DNA from: Maribacter sp. HTCC2170
Lineage (GTDB): Bacteria; Bacteroidota; Bacteroidia; Flavobacteriales; Flavobacteriaceae
Length of the DNA: 64,000 bases
Assembly: GCF_000153165.2 (NCBI RefSeq)
Contig: NC_014472.1
Location: forward strand, 2,290,001-2,354,000
Direction of reading: 5' to 3'
Below, one piece after another: positions 17,045-24,820 of this stretch (positions within the stretch are counted from its first letter, which is position 1; every line of letters begins with the position of its first letter). The notes beneath the pieces are model-generated. The model saw only the letters and a list, made by a program, of their open reading frames with translations. It was not told the origin of the DNA and did not search any database. The translations under genes and the position numbers were made by a program.

Positions 17045-18351
17045 GTATAGAGGCAATTAGTATTATCGTTTTATTTATAAGTTTTATTGGTTTGTTGGCC
17101 TATGGAGTGCCCGTTGCTTACTCTATAGGGATTTCTACCACCTTGACCCTTTTGTTGAATATGGTTTTTATGCCAGCGACTACCACGGTTATGCAACGAA
17201 TGACTACGGGGATAGATAATTTTGCCCTATTGGCAATTCCATTTTTTATACTTGCTGGGGAATTAATGAATAGGGGCGGTATCGCGAAACGCTTAATTGA
17301 ATTTGCTAAATCCTTGATTGGTAGTTTACCAGGAGGCCTTGCTTACGTTAATATTATTGCGGCCATGCTTTTTGGGGCTATTTCAGGTTCTGCCATAGCT
17401 GCAGCATCAGCGATTGGAAGTACTTTGACCGATAAGATGGAAAAAGAGGGTTACCCCAGAGAATTTAGTGCTGCGGTGAATATTAGTTCTTCAACTACAG
17501 GTCTGCTAATTCCACCAAGTAATGTGCTTATCATTTTTGCCTTGGCAAGTGGCGGCACCGCTTCGGTTGCTGCCTTGTTTATTGCAGGCTATATTCCCGG
17601 TATATTGGTAGGCTTAGCAATCATGACCGTTGTGTACGTATATGCAAAACAAAAAAACCTTCCCAGGGCCGAACGTGTGCGTCTGAAAAAATTGTTCCTT
17701 GATTTTAAAAATGCCTTTCTGAGTCTTACGCTGTTGGTCATTGTGGTAGGAGGAATTGTTGCTGGAATTTTTACTGCGACTGAAGCCGCAGCCATTGCTG
17801 TTGTTTATGCAATGTTACTTGGCTTTCTGAACAAGGAATTAAAATTCTCGGATTTTAAGCCTGTTTTACTTAAGAGCGCTAGAACTACGGCCATAGTTAT
17901 GTTTTTAATAGCTACCTCAATGGCGATGTCGTGGTTATTCTCTTTTGAAGGTATCCCGCAAATGTTGACTAGTGTGTTGGTAGATTCGGTCAAAAACCCT
18001 TTCATAGTATTACTTCTAATAAACATTACTTTGCTTATTGTCGGAACTTTTATGGATATGACCCCTGCAGTTCTCATTTTTACACCTATTTTTTTACCGG
18101 TGACAATGGCCATGGGTATGCATCCCGTTCAATTTGGAATGATCATAGTACTTAATTTATGTATAGGGGTTTGTACTCCACCCGTAGGAACCTTGTTGTT
18201 TGTTGGAAGCGGTGTGGCAAAAGTACCGGTAACAAAGGTAATCAAGCCACTATTACCATTGTTGGGCGCCATGGTGGCCATTCTGTTTTTGATTACTTAT
18301 TTCTCTGAAATCTCACTTTGGTTACCTCGTTTTTTCGGATTGATAGAGTAA
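17041..18351 (+). CDS. dctM: TRAP transporter large permease (DctM type)
   Basis: 436 residues, the normal length for DctM, with about 12 hydrophobic segments. Family motifs visible are LLAIPFFILAGELMNRGGIAKRL, GAISGSAIAAASAIGSTL, GLLIPPSNVLIIFALASGG and LNLCIGVCTPPVGTLLFVG. It carries the ion-coupled translocation path in the inner membrane. It is the last gene of the susC-dctM operon; only 12 bp separate its stop from the stop of the convergent gene, and no terminator hairpin is evident. Confidence 0.96.
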   Translation: MSIEAISIIVLFISFIGLLAYGVPVAYSIGISTTLTLLLNMVFMPATTTVMQRMTTGIDNFALLAIPFFILAGELMNRGGIAKRLIEFAKSLIGSLPGGLAYVNIIAAMLFGAISGSAIAAASAIGSTLTDKMEKEGYPREFSAAVNISSSTTGLLIPPSNVLIIFALASGGTASVAALFIAGYIPGILVGLAIMTVVYVYAKQKNLPRAERVRLKKLFLDFKNAFLSLTLLVIVVGGIVAGIFTATEAAAIAVVYAMLLGFLNKELKFSDFKPVLLKSARTTAIVMFLIATSMAMSWLFSFEGIPQMLTSVLVDSVKNPFIVLLLINITLLIVGTFMDMTPAVLIFTPIFLPVTMAMGMHPVQFGMIIVLNLCIGVCTPPVGTLLFVGSGVAKVPVTKVIKPLLPLLGAMVAILFLITYFSEISLWLPRFFGLIE

Positions 18352-18363
18352 AATCTGGGATGC

Positions 18364-18792
18364 TTATGCGTTTATAAAGTCTCGGTACTCGATAAAGAAG
18401 GCTTCGAGTTGCTCCATATTTTTATTGAGAAAAATCATAGTTTCCTGCCAAGAGTTTTTGTTATGGATTGATACATTGTGCTTTTCAACAAAGATTCTTG
18501 AAATCTCTTTATTGTTGTCCAAAATTAAAGCGTCATTGAAGATGACATCAGGGAGATAGTCATCTGTCATGATAGATTTTAGGGAAATCAACTTTTCCCA
18601 AAGATGAATTCTTGTAGCCAAGTCAGAATGCTCAATATCAATAGAGACCATGGCTCTTTTTAATTCAAAATGAAATTTTAATGAAAGTCCCTTTATTTTG
18701 GTGTCGTACAATATCCACTTATGAGGATATGATTTACCGAATGAGACCCAGAAATATTGGCGCAGTCGTTTTGAATCTTCTTTACTGAACAT
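18364..18792 (-). CDS. DUF4268-like protein
   Basis: 142 residues, soluble, no signal peptide. The opening SKRLRQYFWVSFGKSYPHKW, then GLSLKFHFELKRAMVSIDIEH and a C-terminal helical part, resembles DUF4268, a small family also found attached to restriction-type nucleases. No nuclease motif can be seen in this short version. It begins directly after the ZIP-transporter gene stop, so the two are likely co-transcribed. Function unknown. Confidence 0.7.
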   Translation of the reverse strand: MFSKEDSKRLRQYFWVSFGKSYPHKWILYDTKIKGLSLKFHFELKRAMVSIDIEHSDLATRIHLWEKLISLKSIMTDDYLPDVIFNDALILDNNKEISRIFVEKHNVSIHNKNSWQETMIFLNKNMEQLEAFFIEYRDFINA

Positions 18793-19464
18793 TTATAAAG
18801 CGTAGGCTATTATGATACCAAGTATTATCACCACCAATTTTCTCAAATTAAATTTATGACCCTCTGAGCTTTCAAATAATATTACAGTGGAAATGTGCAA
18901 GAAAACACCAATTACCAATGCAGTAATATGCGCATAATATTTAGTTGCGAATTCAAAATTTGAGGCCATAAAATTTCCTGCAGGAGTCATCAAGGAAAAT
19001 AAAAGAATGAAGAACAACGCATTGGAAAATTTCACTTTGGAATTCAACAGGAATATACTCAAGATAATAGCAATCGGTATTTTGTGAATTAATATTCCAT
19101 AAAGAATGGTGCCATGATTTTCAATAGGGAACCCTTCCAACAACGAATGAATAGATAAACTAAAAAATAACAACCATGGAAAATTGGTCTTTTCACTATC
19201 TAAATGAACATGGCCATGCTCTGCACCTTTTGAGAAAAATTCGAGAAAAATCTGTAAAAGGATTCCGAGCATAATAAAGACGCCAATAGTCTTAGAATCT
19301 GATTGTTCATATACTGATGGAAAAAGTTCGAAAATGGTCAGCGCTAGTAAAAAGGCGCCGCTGAAAGCGAGCAGGAGCTTGAAGTTCTCTTTGTTTTTTG
19401 GCCTTACAATGTAAACGAATGCAAAACTTAATAAAACCCCGAGAATAAGCAATAAATAGGTCAT
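18793..19464 (-). CDS. ZIP-family metal transporter
   Basis: 223 residues with seven to eight hydrophobic segments. The metal-binding helices show SIHSLLEGFP (helix 4) and ILIHKIPIAII (helix 5), the H-x-x-x-E and H-K patterns of ZIP transporters. A short His-rich loop (AEHGHVHLD) lies before helix 4. These proteins import divalent metals such as zinc. In Flavobacteria this short form commonly lies next to the RlmL-like methyltransferase gene, as here where the two are divergent. The metal is not determined from sequence. Confidence 0.88.
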   Translation of the reverse strand: MTYLLLILGVLLSFAFVYIVRPKNKENFKLLLAFSGAFLLALTIFELFPSVYEQSDSKTIGVFIMLGILLQIFLEFFSKGAEHGHVHLDSEKTNFPWLLFFSLSIHSLLEGFPIENHGTILYGILIHKIPIAIILSIFLLNSKVKFSNALFFILLFSLMTPAGNFMASNFEFATKYYAHITALVIGVFLHISTVILFESSEGHKFNLRKLVVIILGIIIAYAL

Positions 19465-19527
19465 TAATGCCGGTTTAGGTATGCGTACTAATTATATCCA
19501 CATACTGTGGATGGCATAAAAATACTG

Positions 19528-19535
19528 TATTTTTG
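19528..19535 (+). promoter_or_regulatory. Candidate -7 element upstream of the RlmL-like gene
   Basis: TATTTTTG matches the Bacteroidota -7 consensus TAnnTTTG and lies 20 bp before the start codon. No convincing TTG is found 17-23 bp upstream of it. Confidence 0.4.
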
Positions 19536-19555
19536 TCGCAATCTTTATAAAGCAT

Positions 19556-20719
19556 ATGAACAATAATTTTAGAATGGTCGCCAAGACCTTATTTGGTTTT
19601 GAGGAGCTTTTGGCCAAGGAATTACGCAATCTTGGAGCGGGTAATGTTAAGACAGGTGTAAGAAGCGTTTCGTTTGATGGTGATACGGGATTTATGTACA
19701 AAGCCAATCTATGTCTGCGGACGGCCATAAAAATAATAAAGCCGATACACTCATTTCCTGTTCGGAATGAAAATGAGCTTTATAAAAAGATTTATCAGAT
19801 GGATTGGTCAGAGTATTTATCGGCCGATTCGACCTTTGCGATAGATACCACTTTGTTTTCTGATGTATTCACTCATTCACTTTACGTTTCCCAAAAAATA
19901 AAAGATGCCATTGTAGATAAGTTCCGGGATATGGATGGTCAACGCCCCAACGTAGATGTTAAATTTCCTGATATTCGTATCAATGTACATATTCATAAAG
20001 AGCATTGTAATGTGTCTCTGGACAGCTCAGGGAGGTCTTTGCACCATAGGGGTTATAGAACGGCGACGAATATCGCACCGATAAATGAGGTGCTAGCATC
20101 TGGACTGTTGTTGTTAAGTGGATGGGACGGTCAATCAGACTTTCTCGACCCTATGTGTGGTAGTGGTACTTTTTTGACCGAAGCTGCGATGATTGCCTGC
20201 AATATTCCTGCGAACATAAATAGAAAGGAATTTGCATTTGAAAAATGGGAAGATTTTGACGAGGAACTTTTTGAGAAAATTGTTGATAGTAGTTTAAATA
20301 AAACAAGAGAGTTTCATCATAAAATTGTGGGTTATGATAAGGCGCCATCCGCGGTTCGAAAATCAATAGATAATATTGCCAACGCTAATCTTTCTGAATA
20401 TATTCATGTAGAAAGGAAAAGCTTTTTTGATTCCACAAAGTTCACGGACAATCATTTGCATATGGTATTCAATCCACCCTATGGCGAGCGTTTGAATCTT
20501 GATATGGAAGAGTTCTATGGCTCAATTGGTGATACTTTAAAACAGGAATATCCAGGAACCGATGCCTGGTTTATTACTTCAAATTTGGAGGCACTTAAAT
20601 TTGTCGGATTAAGGCCATCCAGAAAGATAAAGGTGTTCAACAGTCATTTAGAATCCCGTTTGGTCAAGTACGTAATGTATGAGGGGAGTAAAAAAGCCAA
20701 ATTTCAAAACAGATCTTAA
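19556..20719 (+). CDS. THUMP-domain class I rRNA methyltransferase, RlmL-like
   Basis: 387 residues. It has the N-terminal FGFEELLAKELRNLGAGNV start of the RlmL N-half, a THUMP RNA-binding domain (~60-165), the segment SGRSLHHRGYR, then a Rossmann methyltransferase with FLDPMCGSGTFLTEAAMIA and the N6/N2-type catalytic motif NPPYGERL at ~306-313. This corresponds to the N-terminal half of E. coli RlmL, which makes m2G2445 in 23S rRNA; the C-terminal RlmK half is absent, as usual in Bacteroidota. A second ATG six codons in is possible as the start. Confidence 0.92.
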   Translation: MNNNFRMVAKTLFGFEELLAKELRNLGAGNVKTGVRSVSFDGDTGFMYKANLCLRTAIKIIKPIHSFPVRNENELYKKIYQMDWSEYLSADSTFAIDTTLFSDVFTHSLYVSQKIKDAIVDKFRDMDGQRPNVDVKFPDIRINVHIHKEHCNVSLDSSGRSLHHRGYRTATNIAPINEVLASGLLLLSGWDGQSDFLDPMCGSGTFLTEAAMIACNIPANINRKEFAFEKWEDFDEELFEKIVDSSLNKTREFHHKIVGYDKAPSAVRKSIDNIANANLSEYIHVERKSFFDSTKFTDNHLHMVFNPPYGERLNLDMEEFYGSIGDTLKQEYPGTDAWFITSNLEALKFVGLRPSRKIKVFNSHLESRLVKYVMYEGSKKAKFQNRS

Positions 20720-20722
20720 AAT

Positions 20723-20953
20723 ATGAATCCAAAGTTCAAAGCAATGTTCCTAAACTTCTTAGGGTTTGCGATTTTATTCATTATCGCCAGAGTAACATTT
20801 GGTTATTTGCTCTCTATAGATAGATTATATCTTGCACTGATGGCAGCTGTATTTGCCAGTGTATTGGCTCCTAAATTTGCTGTTGCAGATATTGCCGATA
20901 GTAAGAAGGTTATGATGAAATGGATTTTTATCAAGGGTTTTAGAGAAATCTAA
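20723..20953 (+). CDS. Small membrane protein of unknown function
   Basis: 76 residues with two hydrophobic segments (FLNFLGFAILFIIARVTFGY and LYLALMAAVFASVLAPKFAV) and a basic C-terminus. It begins 3 bp after the RlmL-like gene, so it is very probably real and co-transcribed. Its TAA stop directly abuts the TAG stop of the convergent gene, leaving no intergenic base. I do not recognise a named family. Confidence 0.7.
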   Translation: MNPKFKAMFLNFLGFAILFIIARVTFGYLLSIDRLYLALMAAVFASVLAPKFAVADIADSKKVMMKWIFIKGFREI

Positions 20954-21712
20954 CTATTGCTCAATTTCAGCTTCGCTTTCAACTTCTTTTTTCTTGTTCG
21001 CCTTTTTATACAACGGAATCATATAGGTTAGCGAATAGTTGTAGCCAACCCCGAATTTACTTCCGTCTGTTACTTTATTGAACCCGGGAACAAATGGGTT
21101 CGGGAAAGGTTCGTCTTTGGGGTCACTTAACATGAACCCAAATCTAATGCTTCCTCCTAAGTATATATTGGCGAACAACTCCGCCTTTATACCCAATACA
21201 GCCTCAATCCAAGATTTACTTCGGCCATCATATTCAATTGGCTCAGATGAACCGTTCGGAAAACCATCAGGGCTCCAATATCTATTTGTGTCAAAATATT
21301 GAAAATTATTGAGTGTTTGACTAAAGCTGCTAACAGCATATCTACCACCAATGAATATAGTATTGTTCATACCATACCAATTCTCATAGGTATTATAATC
21401 CACTCCCAGTTTTAAATAGCTACCGGAAGAAGTGAAATTAAAAAGGTTTTCTTGTTTGGTCTTTTTTTCATTGCCCAATTCTGCGGCAATGTATAATTTC
21501 TTGGTAAGGCGATAATCCCCTGCTAGTTCAATTCCTGAATAATCATCACTCGTTTGGGAAATAATGATTCGACTAAGGTCAACACCAACCCTAAGTCCGT
21601 ATGTTTGTTTGTGTATGACCGTGTCCTGTGGTTGAAGGTCAATAGTTTCGTCTTGCGCCCATCCACTGAATACGCATAGGAGCAGCAGTATACTAATGGA
21701 ATATCTTAACAT
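20954..21712 (-). CDS. DUF6048 family outer-membrane-like protein
   Basis: 252 residues from the ATG at 21712, which gives a clean signal peptide (MLRYSISILLLLCVFSGWAQ); a longer in-frame start at 21733 exists. The body (YGLRVGVDLSRIIISQTSDDYSGIELAGDYRLTKKLYIAAELGN...) is the conserved DUF6048 family of Flavobacteria, rich in alternating strand patterns that suggest a small outer-membrane beta barrel. It overlaps the end of the DUF6452 gene, a pairing conserved next to rlmD in this group. Function unknown. Confidence 0.85.
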   Translation of the reverse strand: MLRYSISILLLLCVFSGWAQDETIDLQPQDTVIHKQTYGLRVGVDLSRIIISQTSDDYSGIELAGDYRLTKKLYIAAELGNEKKTKQENLFNFTSSGSYLKLGVDYNTYENWYGMNNTIFIGGRYAVSSFSQTLNNFQYFDTNRYWSPDGFPNGSSEPIEYDGRSKSWIEAVLGIKAELFANIYLGGSIRFGFMLSDPKDEPFPNPFVPGFNKVTDGSKFGVGYNYSLTYMIPLYKKANKKKEVESEAEIEQ

Positions 21713-22196
21713 GGGCTGTATTTGAATTTTCAACGGTAGGTGATATTACTTCGATACCCTTAATCCAGTTATCGGTATCTGTTGTTAGAGTAGGTGCTAA
21801 ATTTTCATAGTTGGCAATAAAACCACAGGCTCGTGAAATATAGACTTCTTTTGTATCATGATTAATGGTCAAAGTATCGGTATTTCCAGTTTCAACTTCA
21901 TCCTCGGTCGCCGAATTGGCAATTAACAAATATGTAGTACTTGCAACATCCGGTCTTAAGGGAATGGCCAACGAATCTGCTGTGCTTCTATCTGCATACG
22001 TATTAACCGTTGATGCTTGTCCTGAACCAACAACCCTTAGTGTTGTAACATTTTTAGTGCTTTCTGGGTCCAATGTATCATAAAAGCGAATTACCAGCAG
22101 AGGTGTATTGCCATCAACACAGATGTCATCTTTTTCACAGGCAGAAAAAGCGATAATACAGAATAAGATGATTATGAAAATCCTATTTTTTTTCAT
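21693..22196 (-). CDS. DUF6452 family lipoprotein
   Basis: 167 residues with a lipoprotein signal ending at Cys20 (AFSACEKDDICVDG). The following TPLLVIRFYDTLDPESTKNVTTLRV is the DUF6452 signature. It lies 4 bp after rlmD and overlaps the DUF6048 gene, so rlmD, DUF6452 and DUF6048 form one transcript. The conserved pairing suggests the lipoprotein and the barrel-like protein act together in the envelope; there is no evidence for the reaction. Confidence 0.85.
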   Translation of the reverse strand: MKKNRIFIIILFCIIAFSACEKDDICVDGNTPLLVIRFYDTLDPESTKNVTTLRVVGSGQASTVNTYADRSTADSLAIPLRPDVASTTYLLIANSATEDEVETGNTDTLTINHDTKEVYISRACGFIANYENLAPTLTTDTDNWIKGIEVISPTVENSNTAHVKIFH

Positions 22197-22200
22197 CTAT

Positions 22201-23610
22201 TTAAAACTTTTCCAAAAGTACAACATTTTCTACGTGATGGGTCTGGGGAAACATATCTACAGCTTGTACCTTGCTCACCTTGTACATATGCTTCATCAAT
22301 GCCAAGTCACGAGCTTGGGTAGCACTGTTACAACTTACGTAAACAACCTTTTTTGCGCCAATATTCAATAGTTGTTGTACAACGTCTTTGTGCATACCAT
22401 CTCGTGGTGGGTCCGTTATAATAATATCTGGAGAGCCATGGGCATTGATAAAATCTTCATTGAAAACATTCTTCATGTCCCCAACAAAAAAATCAACATT
22501 GTCAATTTTGTTGTTGGCAGCATTTGCCTTTGCATCTTCAATCGCCTCAGGCACCGATTCTATACCAATTACTTTCTTTGCTTTCTTTGAAACAAATTGG
22601 GCAATGGTTCCAGTACCCGTATATAGGTCATAAACCAGTTCATTGCCAGTAATTCCGGCAAAATCACGTGCAACTTTATACAGTTCGTATGCCTGTTCAG
22701 AATTTGTTTGATAAAAAGATTTGGCGTTTATCTTAAACTGCAAACCCTCCATTTCTTCAATGATGTGATCACGCCCGGCAAAACAAACTATTTCTTGATC
22801 GTATATGGTATCATTCTGTTTTTGATTGATGACATACTGCAAGGAGGTGATTTGCGAGAAGGTTTTAGCCAAATGGTTCAATAAAAGCTCTCTTTTCTCC
22901 TTGGAATCTTCATAAAATTGGATGAGAACCATAATTTCTCCAGTTGATGCTGTACGTATCATTAAGGTACGAAGCATTCCGTATTGATTTCTTGGGTTAA
23001 AAAAAGTGATCTCATTTTTAATGGCAAAATCTTTCACTGCCAGACGAATTTCGTTTGAGGGATCTGCCTGTAGATGACATTTCTTTATATCCAAAATCTT
23101 GTCCCACATACCTGGTATATGAAAGCCCAAGGCGTTCTTTTCCTTTATCTCAACATCAGACTGTATTTCATCCAAGGTTAACCACCTGCTGTCGGAAAAA
23201 GAGAATTCCATTTTATTGCGATAAAAATATTGTTCCTTGGAACCCAAAATCGGCTCCAATTCAGGCAAATCCAAATGCCCTATTCGTCTTAGGTTATTTT
23301 CAACTTCTTTCTGTTTATAGAATAATTGATGGCCATAGTCCATATGTTGCCATTTGCAACCCCCACAAATGCCAAAATGCTCACAAACTGGTTTTGTGCG
23401 CTTGTCGGAATAGGAATGGAATTTTATGGCATTGCCCTCAAAGTAAGCCTTTCTCTTTTTTGTTGTCTGTACATCCACTACATCACCAGGTACGGTGTTG
23501 GTCATGAAAATGACTCTTCCGTCCGGAGCTTTGCCCACAGTTTTTCCTTTCGCTCCTGCATCAATAACCTCGACCTTTTCAAAGATTAGTCTTCTTTTCT
23601 TTTTACGCAT
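22201..23610 (-). CDS. rlmD: 23S rRNA (uracil-C5)-methyltransferase RlmD
   Basis: 469 residues. An N-terminal TRAM domain (EVIDAGAKGKTVGKAPDGRVIFM) is followed by an iron-sulfur motif with Cys76, Cys82 and Cys85 (CEHFGICGGC). The methyltransferase part has DLYTGTGTIAQFVSKKAKKVIGIE, ITDPPRDGMH and the catalytic VSCNSATQ with Cys427. The family makes m5U1939, or the nearby m5U747, in 23S rRNA; Bacteroidota usually carry one or two copies, so the exact position is not certain. It heads the rlmD-DUF6452-DUF6048 operon. Confidence 0.93.
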   Translation of the reverse strand: MRKKKRRLIFEKVEVIDAGAKGKTVGKAPDGRVIFMTNTVPGDVVDVQTTKKRKAYFEGNAIKFHSYSDKRTKPVCEHFGICGGCKWQHMDYGHQLFYKQKEVENNLRRIGHLDLPELEPILGSKEQYFYRNKMEFSFSDSRWLTLDEIQSDVEIKEKNALGFHIPGMWDKILDIKKCHLQADPSNEIRLAVKDFAIKNEITFFNPRNQYGMLRTLMIRTASTGEIMVLIQFYEDSKEKRELLLNHLAKTFSQITSLQYVINQKQNDTIYDQEIVCFAGRDHIIEEMEGLQFKINAKSFYQTNSEQAYELYKVARDFAGITGNELVYDLYTGTGTIAQFVSKKAKKVIGIESVPEAIEDAKANAANNKIDNVDFFVGDMKNVFNEDFINAHGSPDIIITDPPRDGMHKDVVQQLLNIGAKKVVYVSCNSATQARDLALMKHMYKVSKVQAVDMFPQTHHVENVVLLEKF

Positions 23611-23614
23611 GGCG

Positions 23615-23622
23615 CAAAAATA
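23615..23622 (-). promoter_or_regulatory. Candidate -7 element of rlmD
   Basis: On the minus strand this reads TATTTTTG, matching TAnnTTTG, five bases before the rlmD start codon. The message would be nearly leaderless. No clear TTG lies at the right distance. Confidence 0.3.
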
Positions 23623-23688
23623 CTAATAGGATTGCATTTATCATGGTTATCTTTAGATTGAATAGTATTAAATAATTCCCAAAAAAAT

Positions 23689-23715
23689 GAACCTTTTTAA
23701 AAGCTTTCTGTCTTT
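23689..23715 (+). promoter_or_regulatory. Candidate ECF-type promoter of the sigma-factor gene
   Basis: GAACCTT (23689-23695) followed after 14 bp by GTCTTT (23710-23715) resembles the GAAC...GTC arrangement of promoters read by ECF sigma factors. It lies just before an ECF sigma gene, which would fit autoregulation. Weak on its own. Confidence 0.3.
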
Positions 23716-23735
23716 AACATAGAACAATCAATTAA

Positions 23736-24275
23736 ATGACCTCTAATAAAATTTTTGATGCATTGCTTGTATTGCAGTATCAATCTGGGGATAAGAAAGC
23801 CTTGGAAACGTTGGTGAAAAGGCACCATAAAAGATTTTGTAGTCATGCATATTGGTATTTACGGGATATGGATGCCTCAAAAGATGTGGTGCAGGATTGT
23901 TGGGCCATAATTATCAATAAGTTGGTAAAGCTAAGAGACCCTAATAGTTTTTCTAGTTGGGCTATGCGCATAATTACTAGGAAATCTCTGGATTTTATAA
24001 ATCAAAACAAAAATAAGCGAGAAAGACTAAAGCAATTTGAACGGAATAACCAAGAAGAAAACAAAGATGAGGAAAGGAGGACAGAAATGGATAAACTAAA
24101 ATATGCCATTAAAAGCCTGCCTGATAATCAACAAATAGTCTTACGATTATTTTATACACAAGAATACTCATTAAAAGAAATAGGTGGAATTCTCGAAGTT
24201 TCTGTTGGAACAGTCAAATCCAGGTTGTTTCATGCAAGGGAAAAATTAAAAACAATTTTAAAAGATAAATCATGA
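23736..24275 (+). CDS. ECF-type RNA polymerase sigma factor
   Basis: 179 residues. Region 2 (~15-80) contains FCSHAYWYLRDMDASKDVVQDCWAIIINKL and region 4 (~120-175) contains LPDNQQIVLRLFYTQEYSLKEIGGILEVSVGTVKSRLFHAREKL, a complete helix-turn-helix for -35 recognition. A charged linker (NKNKRERLKQFERNNQEENKDEERR) joins them. There is no anti-sigma factor of the FecR type downstream; instead the stop overlaps the start of a DUF6768 membrane protein by four bases, which is the probable partner. Confidence 0.94.
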   Translation: MTSNKIFDALLVLQYQSGDKKALETLVKRHHKRFCSHAYWYLRDMDASKDVVQDCWAIIINKLVKLRDPNSFSSWAMRIITRKSLDFINQNKNKRERLKQFERNNQEENKDEERRTEMDKLKYAIKSLPDNQQIVLRLFYTQEYSLKEIGGILEVSVGTVKSRLFHAREKLKTILKDKS

Positions 24276-24658
24276 ACAAGGACAAAGAAAAAATAGACGA
24301 ACTTATTAAGGAAACCTTGAACCAAGAGGAAGCCAAATTTTATGACGATTTGGAGGAACAAAATCTGATTGGCAAATTGAGCGAAGTTTATAAAGGAAAG
24401 TTGGGTTGGCTTGCAATTATCATGAATGTAGCACATTTGGTTATATTTGGGTTACTTATTTACTGTGTGGTCGAGTTTTTTGAGACCAATGAGACCAATG
24501 AACTGATCAAATGGGCTTCGGCAGGATTTTTATGTATGATAGCAATGGGTATGTTGAAACTTTTTGTTTGGATGCAAATGGATAAAAATGATATACTTCG
24601 CGAAATGAAGCGGTTAGAACTTCAACTGACAACCCTTTCAAGTAAGTTGAATGACTAG
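24272..24658 (+). CDS. DUF6768 membrane protein, probable partner of the sigma factor
   Basis: 128 residues. The N-terminal ~45 residues are charged and helical (MNKDKEKIDELIKETLNQEEAKFYDDLEEQ, then GKLSEVYKGKLGW), followed by two membrane helices (LAIIMNVAHLVIFGLLIYCVV and SAGFLCMIAMGMLKLFVWM) and a C-terminal coiled coil. This is the DUF6768 pattern. Its ATG overlaps the sigma stop (ATGA), so the two proteins are made together. That coupling suggests a membrane anti-sigma role or sigma control, but no zinc anti-sigma motif (HxxxCxxC) is present. Confidence 0.8.
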   Translation: MNKDKEKIDELIKETLNQEEAKFYDDLEEQNLIGKLSEVYKGKLGWLAIIMNVAHLVIFGLLIYCVVEFFETNETNELIKWASAGFLCMIAMGMLKLFVWMQMDKNDILREMKRLELQLTTLSSKLND

Positions 24659-24707
24659 TTAATTTGTAAGATAAACCGATTGTTTTTAGCAATGTAATAA
24701 CATTTTG

Positions 24708-24715
24708 TATTTTTG
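24708..24715 (+). promoter_or_regulatory. Candidate -7 element of the rocD promoter
   Basis: TATTTTTG fits TAnnTTTG. A TTG lies at 24680-24682, 25 bp upstream, slightly beyond the usual 17-23 bp. The transcript would start near 24722 with a leader of about 100 nt. Confidence 0.4.
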
Positions 24716-24729
24716 CGCCACTACACGGG

Positions 24730-24773
24730 ATGATTTCTCTCCTACGCTGAATTTTCGAATCTTCGGAAGGAAA
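24730..24773 (+). other. rocD leader: short upstream ORF and hairpin
   Basis: An ATG at 24730 opens a six-codon frame (MISLLR) with its stop at 24748-24750. TTTCTCTCC (24734-24742), inside that frame, can pair with GGAAGGAAA (24765-24773), nine positions with one mismatch and one G-T pair. A ribosome on the short frame would hold the stem open. The last sense codon is Arg, of interest before an ornithine-catabolism gene. Both elements are seen; regulation is speculative. Confidence 0.3.
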
Positions 24774-24820
24774 AAGGTATAGAAGGAATTGCTAAGTTTT
24801 ATTTTAAATTTTTATTTATC

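Noticed and set aside
17805-18113. 102-codon antisense frame inside dctM
   Set aside because: Shadow of a membrane-protein gene; hydrophobic codons read backwards, no family match.
23055-23507. 150-codon open frame on the plus strand inside rlmD
   Set aside because: It is antisense to a well-supported gene, and its translation shows no domain, only Cys/His/Pro-rich composition expected from the complement of rlmD codons.
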